From Stomatobaculum longum (GTDB taxonomy: Bacteria > Bacillota > Clostridia > Lachnospirales > Lachnospiraceae): a stretch of 64,000 nucleotides of DNA. Under the pieces are notes generated by a model. That model did no database searches, had not been told where the DNA came from, and saw only the letters and a program-made list of their open reading frames with translations. Shown here in pieces: positions 8,470 through 17,399 of this stretch; position 1 is the stretch's first letter, and each line of letters opens with the position of its first letter. The position numbers and the translations under genes were made by a program. Location: positions 517,311-581,310 of the forward strand of contig JH590863.1 in NCBI GenBank assembly GCA_000242235.1, given 5' to 3'.

Positions 8470-9147
8470 GTGGCAGCTATTGAGAATGACTGGCTCCCGG
8501 CGCTTCGGGCGGAGTTTAAAAAGCCGTACTATGCGAAGCTGTATCACTTTATAGAAGATGAATACCGGACAGAGACGGTATACCCGGCGGCGGATCGGAT
8601 TTTCGAGGCGCTGACGCTGACGCCGCTTGAAAAGGTCCGCGTCGTGATTTTGGGGCAGGATCCCTACCACGAGCCGAACCAGGCGCACGGGCTCGCCTTT
8701 TCGGTGTTGCCGACGCAACCGGTGATTCCGCCTTCGCTGAAGAACATTTACCGCGAACTCCACGACGAGCTGGGCTGCTATATTCCGAACAACGGGTATC
8801 TCAAAAAATGGGCGGAACAGGGCGTGCTGCTCCTAAACACGGTGCTCACGGTGCGCGCCCACGCGGCTTTTTCCCACCGGAATCAGGGCTGGGAGCAGTT
8901 TACCGATGCGATTCTCGCCGCGGCAAATCAGTCGGAGCATCGTCTGGTCTTTCTGCTCTGGGGGCGCCCCGCGCAGGAGAAGCTCCCGATGCTTGATACA
9001 TCAAGACATCTCGTATTGACCTCGCCCCACCCCTCGCCGCTCTCGGCGAGTCGCGGCTTCTTTGGCTGCGGGCATTTCCGGAAGACCAACGAATTCCTGC
9101 AGTCGGTCGGCGAAGCGCCGATTGACTGGCAGATTGAAAATATATGA
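8470..9147 (+). CDS. ung: Uracil-DNA glycosylase, family 1
   Basis: 225 residues. Motif A GQDPYHEPNQAHGLAFSV (Asp activates water) and motif B HPSPLSASRGFFG (His contacts uracil) are both intact, as is LLLNTVLTV in the core. Removes uracil from DNA to start base-excision repair. The start is a GTG after GGAAGGTGAGG. Followed by uppP after 45 bases. Confidence 0.95.
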   Translation: MAAIENDWLPALRAEFKKPYYAKLYHFIEDEYRTETVYPAADRIFEALTLTPLEKVRVVILGQDPYHEPNQAHGLAFSVLPTQPVIPPSLKNIYRELHDELGCYIPNNGYLKKWAEQGVLLLNTVLTVRAHAAFSHRNQGWEQFTDAILAAANQSEHRLVFLLWGRPAQEKLPMLDTSRHLVLTSPHPSPLSASRGFFGCGHFRKTNEFLQSVGEAPIDWQIENI

Positions 9148-9192
9148 CGCCCGTAAGGCGGATTAACGAAAAAAGGAGAACAGAGAAGACGC

Positions 9193-10053
9193 ATGCGCAT
9201 CATAGAAATCCTGAAAGTCATAGTGCTCGGCATGGTGGAGGGTTTCACGGAGTGGCTCCCCATCAGTTCGACCGGCCACCTCATTTTGATCAACAAATTG
9301 ATTCAGCTGGATGTATCGCCGGAATTTATGGAGATGTTTCGCGTTGTGATTCAGCTCGGCGCGATACTAGCCGTGGTCATGCTCTACTTTGACCGCCTGA
9401 ATCCTTTGAGTCGCTCGAAACGCGGCGACCAGAGAAGGGTTGCCCTGATCCTCTGGAGTAAGATTATTGTGGCCTGCGTACCTGCGGCCATCCTTGGCAA
9501 GCTGCTCGACGACTGGATGGACGCGCACCTCTACAACGGTCTTGTGGTCTCGATTATGCTGGTCATTTACGGCATCCTCTTCATTCTGATTGAGAATCGA
9601 AATCAGACGAGCAAGCCGCAGATTACCAAGATGTGGCAGCTAAACTACCAGACCGCGCTCTACATCGGCATGTTTCAGGTGCTCGCGCTGATTCCGGGAA
9701 CCTCGCGTTCGGGCGTCACAATACTCGGCGCCGTGATACTCGGCTGTTCCCGCGCGGTGGGCGCGGAGTTTTCCTTTTTTGTGGGGATACCGGTCATGTT
9801 CGGAGCAAGCCTCTTGAAGTTTGCGAAGTTTGTGAAGTTCGGTTTTCGTTTCAGCAATGCGGAGATTCTTTATCTCGTGCTCGGGATGCTTGTCGCTTTC
9901 CTGGTCTCGGTCTACTCAATCCGTTTTCTGATGAGCTGGGTCAAGAAGAATGACTTCAAGGTCTTCGGTTATTACCGGATTGTGCTCGGCGTCATTGTCC
10001 TGATCTGGTACATCATGTCCACGCTGATGGGACGGAGCATGGGGGCGGCGTGA
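9193..10053 (+). CDS. uppP: Undecaprenyl-diphosphatase UppP/BacA
   Basis: 286-residue polytopic membrane enzyme that recycles undecaprenyl pyrophosphate to the monophosphate carrier for peptidoglycan synthesis; also the bacitracin-resistance determinant BacA. Signature motifs EGFTEWLPISSTGHLIL (about residues 16-32) and PGTSRSG (near 174) are intact, with about eight membrane helices. Its stop overlaps the next gene by four bases, so the two are translationally coupled. Confidence 0.95.
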   Translation: MRIIEILKVIVLGMVEGFTEWLPISSTGHLILINKLIQLDVSPEFMEMFRVVIQLGAILAVVMLYFDRLNPLSRSKRGDQRRVALILWSKIIVACVPAAILGKLLDDWMDAHLYNGLVVSIMLVIYGILFILIENRNQTSKPQITKMWQLNYQTALYIGMFQVLALIPGTSRSGVTILGAVILGCSRAVGAEFSFFVGIPVMFGASLLKFAKFVKFGFRFSNAEILYLVLGMLVAFLVSVYSIRFLMSWVKKNDFKVFGYYRIVLGVIVLIWYIMSTLMGRSMGAA

Positions 10054-10541
10054 TGTGGTACTATCGCCTGATTGCCTGTCTGACGGCGCTCGACCTGATC
10101 GGGAAAAGCGCAATCGAGGGTCTGCCGGATCGCTCGTTTCCGCGGGAAATGCCGGGCGGGAAACCGGTGTTGCTGCTCAAAAAATTTCGGAATCGCGGCC
10201 TGCCGCTCGGGTTTCTGGAAAAACGCCGGGAGGTGGTGAAATACGGGCCACTGCTGGTCGAGTGTCTTGTGCTGCTCCGCCTCTCGCGCCTCTTGCCGAA
10301 GCGCGGGCGAAAGATCGAAAAGACGGCACTTGCGCTGGTGCTTGCGGGCGGCGGGAGCAATTTGTTTGACCGCTTTTTCCGGGGCTATGTGGTTGATTAT
10401 TTTTCGTTTACGCCAAAAAAACTGTGTCATCTGGTCTTTAATCTGGGAGACCTTTACATTGCCGCCGGTATGGTTGTCCTGTCGGCGACGGAACTTGTGC
10501 GAGGCCTTCGGCGCATCGGAATAAAAGGAGTGAAACATTGA
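10050..10541 (+). CDS. lspA: Signal peptidase II (lipoprotein signal peptidase), divergent
   Basis: 163 residues with four predicted membrane helices. Family blocks are recognisable: KKFRNRGLPLG (NxGxxFG block), GGGSNLFDRFFRGYVVDYF with the first catalytic Asp, and FNLGDLYIAAG with the second. Cleaves prolipoproteins after lipidation. The start is either GTG 10050 (GTGA overlap with uppP) or ATG 10053. The charged segment between helices 1 and 2 is longer and more basic than in typical LspA, so it is a divergent member. Confidence 0.75.
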   Translation: MMWYYRLIACLTALDLIGKSAIEGLPDRSFPREMPGGKPVLLLKKFRNRGLPLGFLEKRREVVKYGPLLVECLVLLRLSRLLPKRGRKIEKTALALVLAGGGSNLFDRFFRGYVVDYFSFTPKKLCHLVFNLGDLYIAAGMVVLSATELVRGLRRIGIKGVKH

Positions 10542-11806
10542 GTCATCAGGATCTTGTCGAACTATGTATGCTGATTGCCCTGCTTGTGCTCTCGGCGCTG
10601 TTTTCTTCTTCGGAGACCGCGCTCACCACGGTGAACCGCATCCGCATCCGTACCCTCACGGGACAGGGGGATAAGCGTGCCATGACCTTGCTTGCGGTGT
10701 TACAGAACCCCGAGAAGATGCTCTCGGTCATTCTGATCGGCAACAATGTCGTGAATCTCTATGCCTCCTCGCTCGCGACGACCGTGACCCTCTCGCTCTT
10801 CGGCAGCAAACTGGTCGGTGTCGCGACGGGCATCCTGACCCTCGCCGTGCTGGTCTTCGGCGAAGTTGCGCCGAAGACCATGGCAAGCCGCAACGCCGAG
10901 CAGATTGCGCTCCGCGCGGCGGGACCTGTCAAATGTCTGATGTGGCTGTTTACGCCCCTGGTCTTTGTGGTCAACAATCTGGCGCGGCTCGTGATGAAGC
11001 TGTTCGGCGCGGATCGCCCCGGCAAGCGGGAACTCATGACCGCGGAGGAACTGCGTACCATTGTGCAGGTCGGACATGAGGACGGTGTGATCGAGAACAG
11101 CGAGCGGAAGATGATTGATAATGTGTTCGACTTCGGCGACCGCAGTGCGCGCGACATCATGATTCCCCGCATCGATATGACCTGTATCGATGTGGAGGCC
11201 GGCTACGACGAACTTATGGAAGTGGTGCGCGAGGAAAAGTATACGCGTATTCCGGTCTACAAAGAGAGCGCCGATACCATCGTGGGCATTTTGAATATCA
11301 AGGATCTTCTGTTCCGCGCGCAGGATAAACCCTTCCGCATCGCAGAGCTCATGCGGAAGCCTCTCTTTACTTATGAACAGAAAAAAACTTCGGAGCTCAT
11401 GGTCGAGATGCGGAAAAATTATACGAATCTCGCGATTGTGCTCGATGAGTACGGCGTGACAGCCGGTATGGTCACGATGGAAGACATTCTCGAGGAGATT
11501 GTCGGTGAAATCCGCGACGAATACGACCGCGACGAGGAGAAGAGCATACGGCGCATCGCCCCGAACACCTATCTGATTGAGGGCAATGTGAAGATTGACG
11601 ATGTGAACGAGGTCCTGCAGTTGCACCTCGCATCGGAAGACTATGAGTCGATCGGCGGTTATGTGCTCGAGCAGCTTGAACACTTTCCGAAGGAAGGAGA
11701 GTGTGTGACAAAAGGCGGCATCAGCTTCACGGTTACGCGCATGGAGCAGACCCGAATTGCCGAGGTGAAGCTCTCTTTGGCACCGGAGAAATCCGTTGTC
11801 AAGTAA
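10538..11806 (+). CDS. HlyC/CorC (CNNM-type) membrane protein with CBS domains
   Basis: 422 residues: an N-terminal DUF21/CNNM membrane domain (about 1-135), two CBS motifs (about 200-325, including IPRIDMTCIDVEAGYDELME and MVTMEDILEEIVGEIRDEYD) and a C-terminal CorC/HlyC domain (about 335-415). Members transport or regulate Mg2+ or other divalent cations. Starts at TTG 10538 after AAAAGGAGTGAAACA and overlaps the lspA stop by four bases, forming uppP-lspA-hlyC. Confidence 0.88.
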   Translation: MSHQDLVELCMLIALLVLSALFSSSETALTTVNRIRIRTLTGQGDKRAMTLLAVLQNPEKMLSVILIGNNVVNLYASSLATTVTLSLFGSKLVGVATGILTLAVLVFGEVAPKTMASRNAEQIALRAAGPVKCLMWLFTPLVFVVNNLARLVMKLFGADRPGKRELMTAEELRTIVQVGHEDGVIENSERKMIDNVFDFGDRSARDIMIPRIDMTCIDVEAGYDELMEVVREEKYTRIPVYKESADTIVGILNIKDLLFRAQDKPFRIAELMRKPLFTYEQKKTSELMVEMRKNYTNLAIVLDEYGVTAGMVTMEDILEEIVGEIRDEYDRDEEKSIRRIAPNTYLIEGNVKIDDVNEVLQLHLASEDYESIGGYVLEQLEHFPKEGECVTKGGISFTVTRMEQTRIAEVKLSLAPEKSVVK

Positions 11807-11824
11807 TTTTTCGTATGCTATACT
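11796..11824 (+). promoter_or_regulatory. Sigma-A promoter of the SCIFF peptide gene
   Basis: TTGTCA (11796-11801), 17-base spacer, TATACT (11819-11824) with an upstream TG. The -35 box overlaps the 3' end of the preceding gene. Confidence 0.75.
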
Positions 11825-11857
11825 TTTTTCAGTATCACGGAGAGGAGGATTAAGAAG

Positions 11858-12004
11858 ATGAAGCATGTTATGACGCTGAATGAGAAGCCTCTGAAGGCAA
11901 GCATGGCGCACGGTGGTTGCGGCGAGTGCCAGACTTCCTGCCAGTCCGCGTGCAAGACTTCCTGCACCGTTGGAAATCAGAGCTGCGAGAACGAGAACAG
12001 ATAA
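11858..12004 (+). CDS. scfA: SCIFF ranthipeptide precursor (six cysteines)
   Basis: 48-residue precursor peptide. A leader MKHVMTLNEKPLKASMAHGG is followed by a core with six cysteines at 21, 24, 28, 32, 36 and 43. This matches the SCIFF family (six Cys in forty-five residues) that occurs in nearly all Clostridia and is converted to a thioether-bridged ranthipeptide by an adjacent radical-SAM enzyme; quorum-sensing-like roles have been suggested. AGAGGAGGATTAAGAAG precedes the ATG. It has its own promoter and a terminator-like hairpin before the maturase gene. Confidence 0.93.
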   Translation: MKHVMTLNEKPLKASMAHGGCGECQTSCQSACKTSCTVGNQSCENENR

Positions 12005-12024
12005 GATCCCGGAGACGTCGGGAG

Positions 12025-12062
12025 ACCCCTACAGTCTGAAGAGGATTGTAGGGGTTCTTATC
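12025..12062 (+). terminator. Terminator/attenuator between SCIFF peptide and maturase
   Basis: ACCCCTACAGTC (12025-12036) pairs with GGATTGTAGGGGT (12043-12055), followed by TCTTATCTT. Partial termination would give much peptide mRNA and less maturase mRNA. Confidence 0.75.
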
Positions 12063-12155
12063 TTGCGGAGTATTTTTGCGGTCTGCGCGCGGCGGGGACC
12101 GCATAGAGATAGAGAGAAGTTTGTATTTGAGTAGAGATAGAAAGCAGGTAAAGGC

Positions 12156-13586
12156 TTGATTCATCAGTTTATTAACAACGGCATTGCCATCGTGATGGAT
12201 GTAAACTCCGGCTCGGTGCATGTCGCGGACCCCGCATTTTACCGCGCCGTACAGGTGACGGAGCCTCTGGTCGGAGAACTGGAGCGGCCGGAGCCGCTTC
12301 CGGAGGCTGCCAAGGAGGCGGTTCGGAAGGAACTCGGCGGTGAGTTCCCGGCGGAGGAAATCGAAGAGGTCATCGAGACCATGCAGGCGCTCATCGACGG
12401 CGAAGAGCTGTTCACCAAGGACAGCTATCAGACGTTTGTGCGCGACTTCAAGGCGAGAAAGACGGTTGTCAAGGCGCTCTGTCTTCACATTGCACACGAC
12501 TGCAACCTCGCATGTCGCTATTGCTTTGCGGAAGAGGGTGAGTATCACGGCAGAAGAGCGCTGATGAGCTTTGAGGTCGGCAAGAAGGCTCTTGACTTCC
12601 TTGTCGCGAATTCCGGTGCAAGACGGAATCTCGAGGTCGATTTCTTCGGCGGCGAGCCGACCATGAACTGGAAGGTCGTAAAGCAGCTGGTCGAATACGG
12701 GCGCTCGCTCGAGAAGACGCACGATAAAAAGTTCCGCTTTACGCTGACCACGAACGGCGTGCTCTTAAACGATGAGATCACGGCGTTCTGTAACAAAGAG
12801 ATGTCGAATGTGGTCCTCTCGCTGGACGGCCGGAAAGAAGTGAATGACCGCATGCGTCCGACGCGCGGCGGGCAGGGCAGCTATGACATCATTGTCCCGA
12901 AGTTCCAGCGTTTTGCGGCGGAGCGGGACAAGGAGCACAAGGACTACTACATCCGCGGCACGTTTACGCACAACAATCTGGAGTTTTCCGAGGATGTGCT
13001 GCACTTTGCGGATCTCGGCTTCAAGAAGATGAGCATGGAGCCGGTGGTAGCGGACCCCGCGGAGCCCTATGCGATTCGCGAAGAAGACTTGCCGATTATC
13101 CTCGAGCAGTACGACAAGCTCGCTGCCGAGTATGTGAAGCGCCGCCGGGAGGGAAAAGGCTTTGTCTTTTTCCACTTCCAGATTGATTTGAAGCAGGGAC
13201 CCTGTGTCGCGAAGCGCCTCTCCGGCTGCGGCTCGGGCACCGAGTATCTCGCGGTCACCCCCTGGGGCGATTTTTACCCCTGCCATCAGTTTGTCGGCAA
13301 AGAGGAATTTTTGCTCGGCAATGTCGATACCGGCATTCAGCGCAGCGATATTTGCGACGAGTTTAAGCTTTGCAATGTCTATGCAAAGCCGAAGTGCAAG
13401 GATTGCGAAGTGCGTTTCTATTGCAGCGGCGGCTGCGCGGCAAATTCTCAGAACTTCCATCACAATCTGACGGATGCCTATGAGATCGGCTGTGCGATGC
13501 AGAAAAAGCGGATTGAGTGTGCCATCATGATCAAAGCGGCTGAAATGCTGGATGCCGCGGCGGCGGAGGAAGCAAAGGCAATCTGA
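12156..13586 (+). CDS. scfB: Radical-SAM SCIFF maturase
   Basis: 476 residues. An N-terminal precursor-binding (RRE-like) region, about 1-90, precedes the radical-SAM Cys motif CNLACRYC near residue 115 (binds the SAM-cleaving 4Fe-4S cluster) and the FFGGEPTMNW segment. The C-terminal SPASM domain (about 345-455) holds auxiliary cluster cysteines in CVAKRLSGCGSG, YPCHQF, CKDCEVRFYCSGGC and GCAMQ. It forms Cys-to-Thr/other-residue thioether links in the SCIFF peptide. Starts at TTG 12156. Located between the peptide gene and secDF, the usual clostridial arrangement. Confidence 0.93.
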   Translation: MIHQFINNGIAIVMDVNSGSVHVADPAFYRAVQVTEPLVGELERPEPLPEAAKEAVRKELGGEFPAEEIEEVIETMQALIDGEELFTKDSYQTFVRDFKARKTVVKALCLHIAHDCNLACRYCFAEEGEYHGRRALMSFEVGKKALDFLVANSGARRNLEVDFFGGEPTMNWKVVKQLVEYGRSLEKTHDKKFRFTLTTNGVLLNDEITAFCNKEMSNVVLSLDGRKEVNDRMRPTRGGQGSYDIIVPKFQRFAAERDKEHKDYYIRGTFTHNNLEFSEDVLHFADLGFKKMSMEPVVADPAEPYAIREEDLPIILEQYDKLAAEYVKRRREGKGFVFFHFQIDLKQGPCVAKRLSGCGSGTEYLAVTPWGDFYPCHQFVGKEEFLLGNVDTGIQRSDICDEFKLCNVYAKPKCKDCEVRFYCSGGCAANSQNFHHNLTDAYEIGCAMQKKRIECAIMIKAAEMLDAAAAEEAKAI

Positions 13587-13608
13587 CAGTTTAGGGAGGG
13601 TAGCTAGT

Positions 13609-15804
13609 ATGAAGAGCGAAAAGGGAAAGGGTGCGCTGCGCCTTCTGGTGCTCCTGGCAGTGCTGGTCGGCTTCTTGTATCTCGCATTCGACAGTATGCG
13701 CGGAAACAAGATTAAGCTCGGCCTCGATTTGGCGGGCGGCGTCAGCATCACATATCAGGCGAAGGAAGAGAATCCGAGCTCGCAGGACATGAAGGATACC
13801 ATCTTCAAGCTCCAGCGGCGTGTGGAGACGTATTCCACCGAGGCGCAGGTCTATCAGGAGGGACGGAACCGCATCAACATTGACATTCCGGGCGTCTCCG
13901 ATGCAAACCAGATTCTCGAGGATCTCGGCCGGCCGGGTTCGCTGACCTTCGTGGACCCGAGCGGCAACACCATTCTGACCGGCGATCAGGTGAAGAGTGC
14001 AAAGCCTGCGCAGATGCAGAACAAGACCACGGGACAGAGCCAGTATCTCGTGGAACTCGTCTTCACCGAGGAGGGCTCGAAGGCCTTTGCCGAAGCGACG
14101 AGCAAGCTGGTCGGTCAGCGCATTGCGATTATCTACGACGGCAGAACCTATTCGAATCCTGTGGTCAAGGAAGCCATCACCGGCGGCACCTGCCAGATTG
14201 ACGGTATGCAGAGCTACGATGAGGCAGACCAGCTCGCGTCCACCATCCGTATCGGTTCGCTGCGTCTCGAGCTCGAAGAGCTCCGCTCGAATGTGGTCGG
14301 CGCACAGCTCGGCCAGCAGGCGATTCACACCAGCTTGAAGGCCGGCGCAGTCGGCTTTCTCGCGATTGTCGCCATTATGGTCGGCATCTTCTGGCTGCCG
14401 GGCCTCGCGGCTTCGCTCGCACTCGCACTGTACATTAGCCTCACGGTCTGCTTAATCAGCGCGTTTGATATCACGATGACCCTTCCGGGTATCGCGGGTA
14501 TTATTCTCTCGGTCGGTATGGCGGTCGATGCGAACGTCATCATCTTTACCCGTATCCGTGAGGAGATCGGACTCGGCAGAAGCGTGCGGGATGCGGTCAA
14601 GGCCGGCTTCCACAAGGCACTCTCTGCGATTGTCGACGGAAATATCACGACGCTGATTGCGGCGGCAGTTCTCTACATCATGGGCACCGGCACCATCAAG
14701 GGCTTTGCGACGACCCTCGGACTCGGCGTTGTGGTCTCGATGTTCACGGCTCTTTTGATTACGAGAAGCTGGGTCACGGCGTTCCTGGAGCTCGGCCTCG
14801 ACAAGAAGGGATTGTTCGGCGCGGTCAAGGAGAGAAAGACCTTCGACTTTATCGGCAAGAGAAAATTCTTCTTCGGCTTTGCGCTGGTCGTCATCGCCTC
14901 CGGTTTCATCGGCATGGGCGTTTACCAGGCAAAGACCGGCAGCGCACTGAACTTCGGCCTTGACTTTAAGGGCGGTACCTCGACCAATGTGACCTTCAAT
15001 CAGGACATGTCGCTCGAGCAGATTGATGCGGAAGTGAAGCCCGTGGTCGCGGCTGTGACCGGCGACAACGATATTCAGGCGGCAAAGGTGCAGGGCACCA
15101 ATGAAGTCATCATCAAGACTCGCGCGCTGAGTGTCGAAGAGCGCCAGTCCCTCGACCAGGCACTCGCGGAGAAGTTCTCGGTTGACCAGGAGAAGATTAC
15201 GGCGGAGAGCATCACGGGAACCATCTCTGGTGAGATGCGCCGTGACGCGGTGCTTGCAGTTGCGATTGCACTGCTTCTCATGCTGGTCTACATCCGCTTC
15301 CGTTTCTCGAATTTCCGCTTCGCGGCGTCGGCTATCATGTGCCTCTGCCACGATGTGCTGGTTCTGTTTGCGTTCTATGTGCTGTTCCGCTGGAGCATCG
15401 GCTCCTCGTTCGTGGCCTGCATATTGACACTGGTCGGTTACTCGATTAACGACACAATCGTTATCTTTGACCGCATCCGCGAGAATCAGAAGCTCTATCC
15501 GCGCATGGACAGAAAGGAACTCGCAAACAAGAGTATCACGGAGACCTTCTCGCGCTCCGTTCTGACCTCGCTCACGACCTTTGTGACGATTTTCATTCTG
15601 TTCCTGCTCGGCGTATCGTCGATTCGCGATTTCACGCTGCCGCTCATGGTCGGTACGATCTTCGGCACCTATTCGTCGATTGCAATCGCGAGCCCGCTCT
15701 GGGATCTCATGGAGACGCGGCACGATAAGCAGAGGGCGGAGGCTGAGGCCGCTGCCAAGGAAGCGGAGAAAGCTGAAAAGGCTGCAAAGAAAAAGAAAAA
15801 GTAA
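13609..15804 (+). CDS. secDF: Protein translocase SecDF fusion
   Basis: 731 residues combining SecD (about 1-420: NKIKLGLDLAGGVSITYQ, P1 domain with RIGSLRLELEE, six helices with GMAVDANVIIFTRIREE) and SecF (about 425-731: GSALNFGLDFKGGTSTNV and GYSINDTIVIFDRIREN). Uses proton motive force to pull secreted proteins out after SecA-driven translocation. Start ATG 13609 has GGGAGGGTAGCTAGT upstream; an earlier in-frame start overlaps scfB and is not used. The C-terminus ends in a run of Lys/Glu/Ala. Confidence 0.95.
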   Translation: MKSEKGKGALRLLVLLAVLVGFLYLAFDSMRGNKIKLGLDLAGGVSITYQAKEENPSSQDMKDTIFKLQRRVETYSTEAQVYQEGRNRINIDIPGVSDANQILEDLGRPGSLTFVDPSGNTILTGDQVKSAKPAQMQNKTTGQSQYLVELVFTEEGSKAFAEATSKLVGQRIAIIYDGRTYSNPVVKEAITGGTCQIDGMQSYDEADQLASTIRIGSLRLELEELRSNVVGAQLGQQAIHTSLKAGAVGFLAIVAIMVGIFWLPGLAASLALALYISLTVCLISAFDITMTLPGIAGIILSVGMAVDANVIIFTRIREEIGLGRSVRDAVKAGFHKALSAIVDGNITTLIAAAVLYIMGTGTIKGFATTLGLGVVVSMFTALLITRSWVTAFLELGLDKKGLFGAVKERKTFDFIGKRKFFFGFALVVIASGFIGMGVYQAKTGSALNFGLDFKGGTSTNVTFNQDMSLEQIDAEVKPVVAAVTGDNDIQAAKVQGTNEVIIKTRALSVEERQSLDQALAEKFSVDQEKITAESITGTISGEMRRDAVLAVAIALLLMLVYIRFRFSNFRFAASAIMCLCHDVLVLFAFYVLFRWSIGSSFVACILTLVGYSINDTIVIFDRIRENQKLYPRMDRKELANKSITETFSRSVLTSLTTFVTIFILFLLGVSSIRDFTLPLMVGTIFGTYSSIAIASPLWDLMETRHDKQRAEAEAAAKEAEKAEKAAKKKKK

Positions 15805-15843
15805 GGAAACAAGAGAGCCGGGCTCTCGAACAGACGGCAGAGG

Positions 15844-15870
15844 AAGAGGAGGAGCAGAGCTCCTCCTCTT
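15844..15870 (+). other. Perfect 12-bp hairpin between secDF and tgt
   Basis: AAGAGGAGGAGC and GCTCCTCCTCTT are separated by AGA. No U-run follows, so it is not a standard terminator; it could slow decay, cause processing, or hide an alternative GAGGAGG ribosome-binding sequence. Confidence 0.5.
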
Positions 15871-15890
15871 CTTGGCAGAGAGGAAAAAGA

Positions 15891-17042
15891 GTGAAATACA
15901 AAATTCTGGCAAGTGAGGGAAGAGCAAAGCGTGCACATATGGAGACGGTGCACGGCAGCATTGAGACCCCGGTCTTTATGAATGTCGGGACGGTCGCGGC
16001 TATCAAAGGTGCGGTCTCGACCGACGATCTGAAGGAAATCGGCACGCAGGTACAGCTCTCAAACACCTACCATCTCCATGTGCGCCCGGGCGACGGAAAG
16101 GTCTCCGGCGACCGGCTGATACACGAATTCGGCGGTCTGCATCGCTTTATGCACTGGGACAGACCGATTCTCACGGACTCCGGCGGCTTTCAGGTGTTTT
16201 CGCTGTCGGGCATGCGGAAAATCAAGGAGGAAGGAGTTACCTTTCGCTCGCACATCGACGGCAGAAAGATTTTCATGGGACCGGAGGAGAGCATGCAAAT
16301 CCAGTCGAATCTCGGCTCTACGATCGCAATGGCCTTTGACGAGTGCCCGCCGAGCCTCGCGGAGCGAAGCTATATCGAGCAGAGTGTGGACCGGACCACG
16401 CGCTGGTTAAAGCGCTGCAAAGCGGAAATGGCGCGGCTCAATGCCCTGCCGGACCGCGTGAATCCGGAGCAGTTCTTGTTCGGCATCAACCAGGGCGGTA
16501 TTCTCGAGGATGTGCGCATACGTCACGCGAGAGAGATAGGCGAACTGGATCTCGACGGCTATGCGGTCGGCGGCCTGGCGGTCGGCGAGAGCGCCGAGGA
16601 GATGTACCGCATTCTGGACGCCGTGGTGCCGGAGCTGCCGCGCGAAAAGCCGACTTACCTGATGGGCGTCGGGACGCCGCAGAACATTCTGGAGGCGGTG
16701 GAGCGCGGTGTGGACTTCTTTGACTGTGTGTATCCTTCCAGAAACGGCCGCCACGGCCATGCATATACAAACAGCGGCAAGATTAATCTCTTCAATAAAA
16801 AATATGAGCTGGATCCGAGGCCGATTGAAGAGGGCTGCGGCTGTCCGGCCTGCCGCTCCTATTCCCGCGCGTATATCCGCCACCTTTTAAAGGCGGGGGA
16901 GATGCTCGGAATGCGGCTTTGCGTCTTGCATAATCTTTACTTCTATAATACAATGATGCAGGAAATCCGTGACGCCATCGAAAAGGGTGAGTTCCGGGCA
17001 TACAAAGAGAGAAAAATAAAAGGTATGGAGGCAAAAGCATGA
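15891..17042 (+). CDS. tgt: tRNA-guanine transglycosylase
   Basis: 383 residues. Exchanges G34 for preQ1 in GUN-anticodon tRNAs on the way to queuosine. Catalytic Asp residues sit in ILTDSGGFQVFSLSG (near residue 93) and DFFDCVYPSRNGRHGHAYT (near 280); zinc ligands are in CGCPACRSYSR and the downstream LHNLYFYN. The start is GTG 15891 after AGAGAGGAAAAAGA. It overlaps yajC by four bases, a widespread arrangement. Confidence 0.96.
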   Translation: MKYKILASEGRAKRAHMETVHGSIETPVFMNVGTVAAIKGAVSTDDLKEIGTQVQLSNTYHLHVRPGDGKVSGDRLIHEFGGLHRFMHWDRPILTDSGGFQVFSLSGMRKIKEEGVTFRSHIDGRKIFMGPEESMQIQSNLGSTIAMAFDECPPSLAERSYIEQSVDRTTRWLKRCKAEMARLNALPDRVNPEQFLFGINQGGILEDVRIRHAREIGELDLDGYAVGGLAVGESAEEMYRILDAVVPELPREKPTYLMGVGTPQNILEAVERGVDFFDCVYPSRNGRHGHAYTNSGKINLFNKKYELDPRPIEEGCGCPACRSYSRAYIRHLLKAGEMLGMRLCVLHNLYFYNTMMQEIRDAIEKGEFRAYKERKIKGMEAKA

Positions 17043-17344
17043 GCGGAGTCTTACTGGCAGGCGGGACGAACAACATCCTGTTCTGGGGTGTTTACATTGT
17101 ATTTTTCGGTGCGCTGATTTATTTCATGGCATACCGCCCGCAGCAGAAGCAGAAGAAGCAGCAGGAAGAGTTGTTTGCGAGCATCGCAATCGGCGATTCG
17201 GTGCTCACGACGGCGGGCTTTTACGGTGTTATCATCGACATGACCGATGACACCGTGATCGTTGAGTTTGGCAACAACAAGAATTGCCGAATCCCGATGC
17301 AGAAGTCTGCGATTGTCCAGGTGGAGAAGCCGGGCGAAAATTGA
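17039..17344 (+). CDS. yajC: Preprotein translocase accessory subunit YajC
   Basis: 101 residues: one N-terminal membrane helix (about 12-31) followed by YRPQQKQKKQQEEL and a small beta domain with GDSVLTTAGFYGVI. Associates with SecDF. ATG overlaps the tgt stop (ATGA). Its place after tgt and near secDF supports co-expression of the Sec accessory genes. Confidence 0.95.
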   Translation: MSGVLLAGGTNNILFWGVYIVFFGALIYFMAYRPQQKQKKQQEELFASIAIGDSVLTTAGFYGVIIDMTDDTVIVEFGNNKNCRIPMQKSAIVQVEKPGEN

Positions 17345-17351
17345 CGAGGGA

Positions 17352-17387
17352 CAAAAAGAGCGTCGGCACAGTGCCGACGCTCTTTTG
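17352..17387 (+). terminator. Rho-independent terminator after yajC
   Basis: AAGAGCGTCGGCAC and GTGCCGACGCTCTT flank a 1-base centre and are followed by TTGC; A5 precedes, so it could also serve the convergent TetR gene. Confidence 0.85.
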
Positions 17388-17399
17388 CTATCTCAAGGA

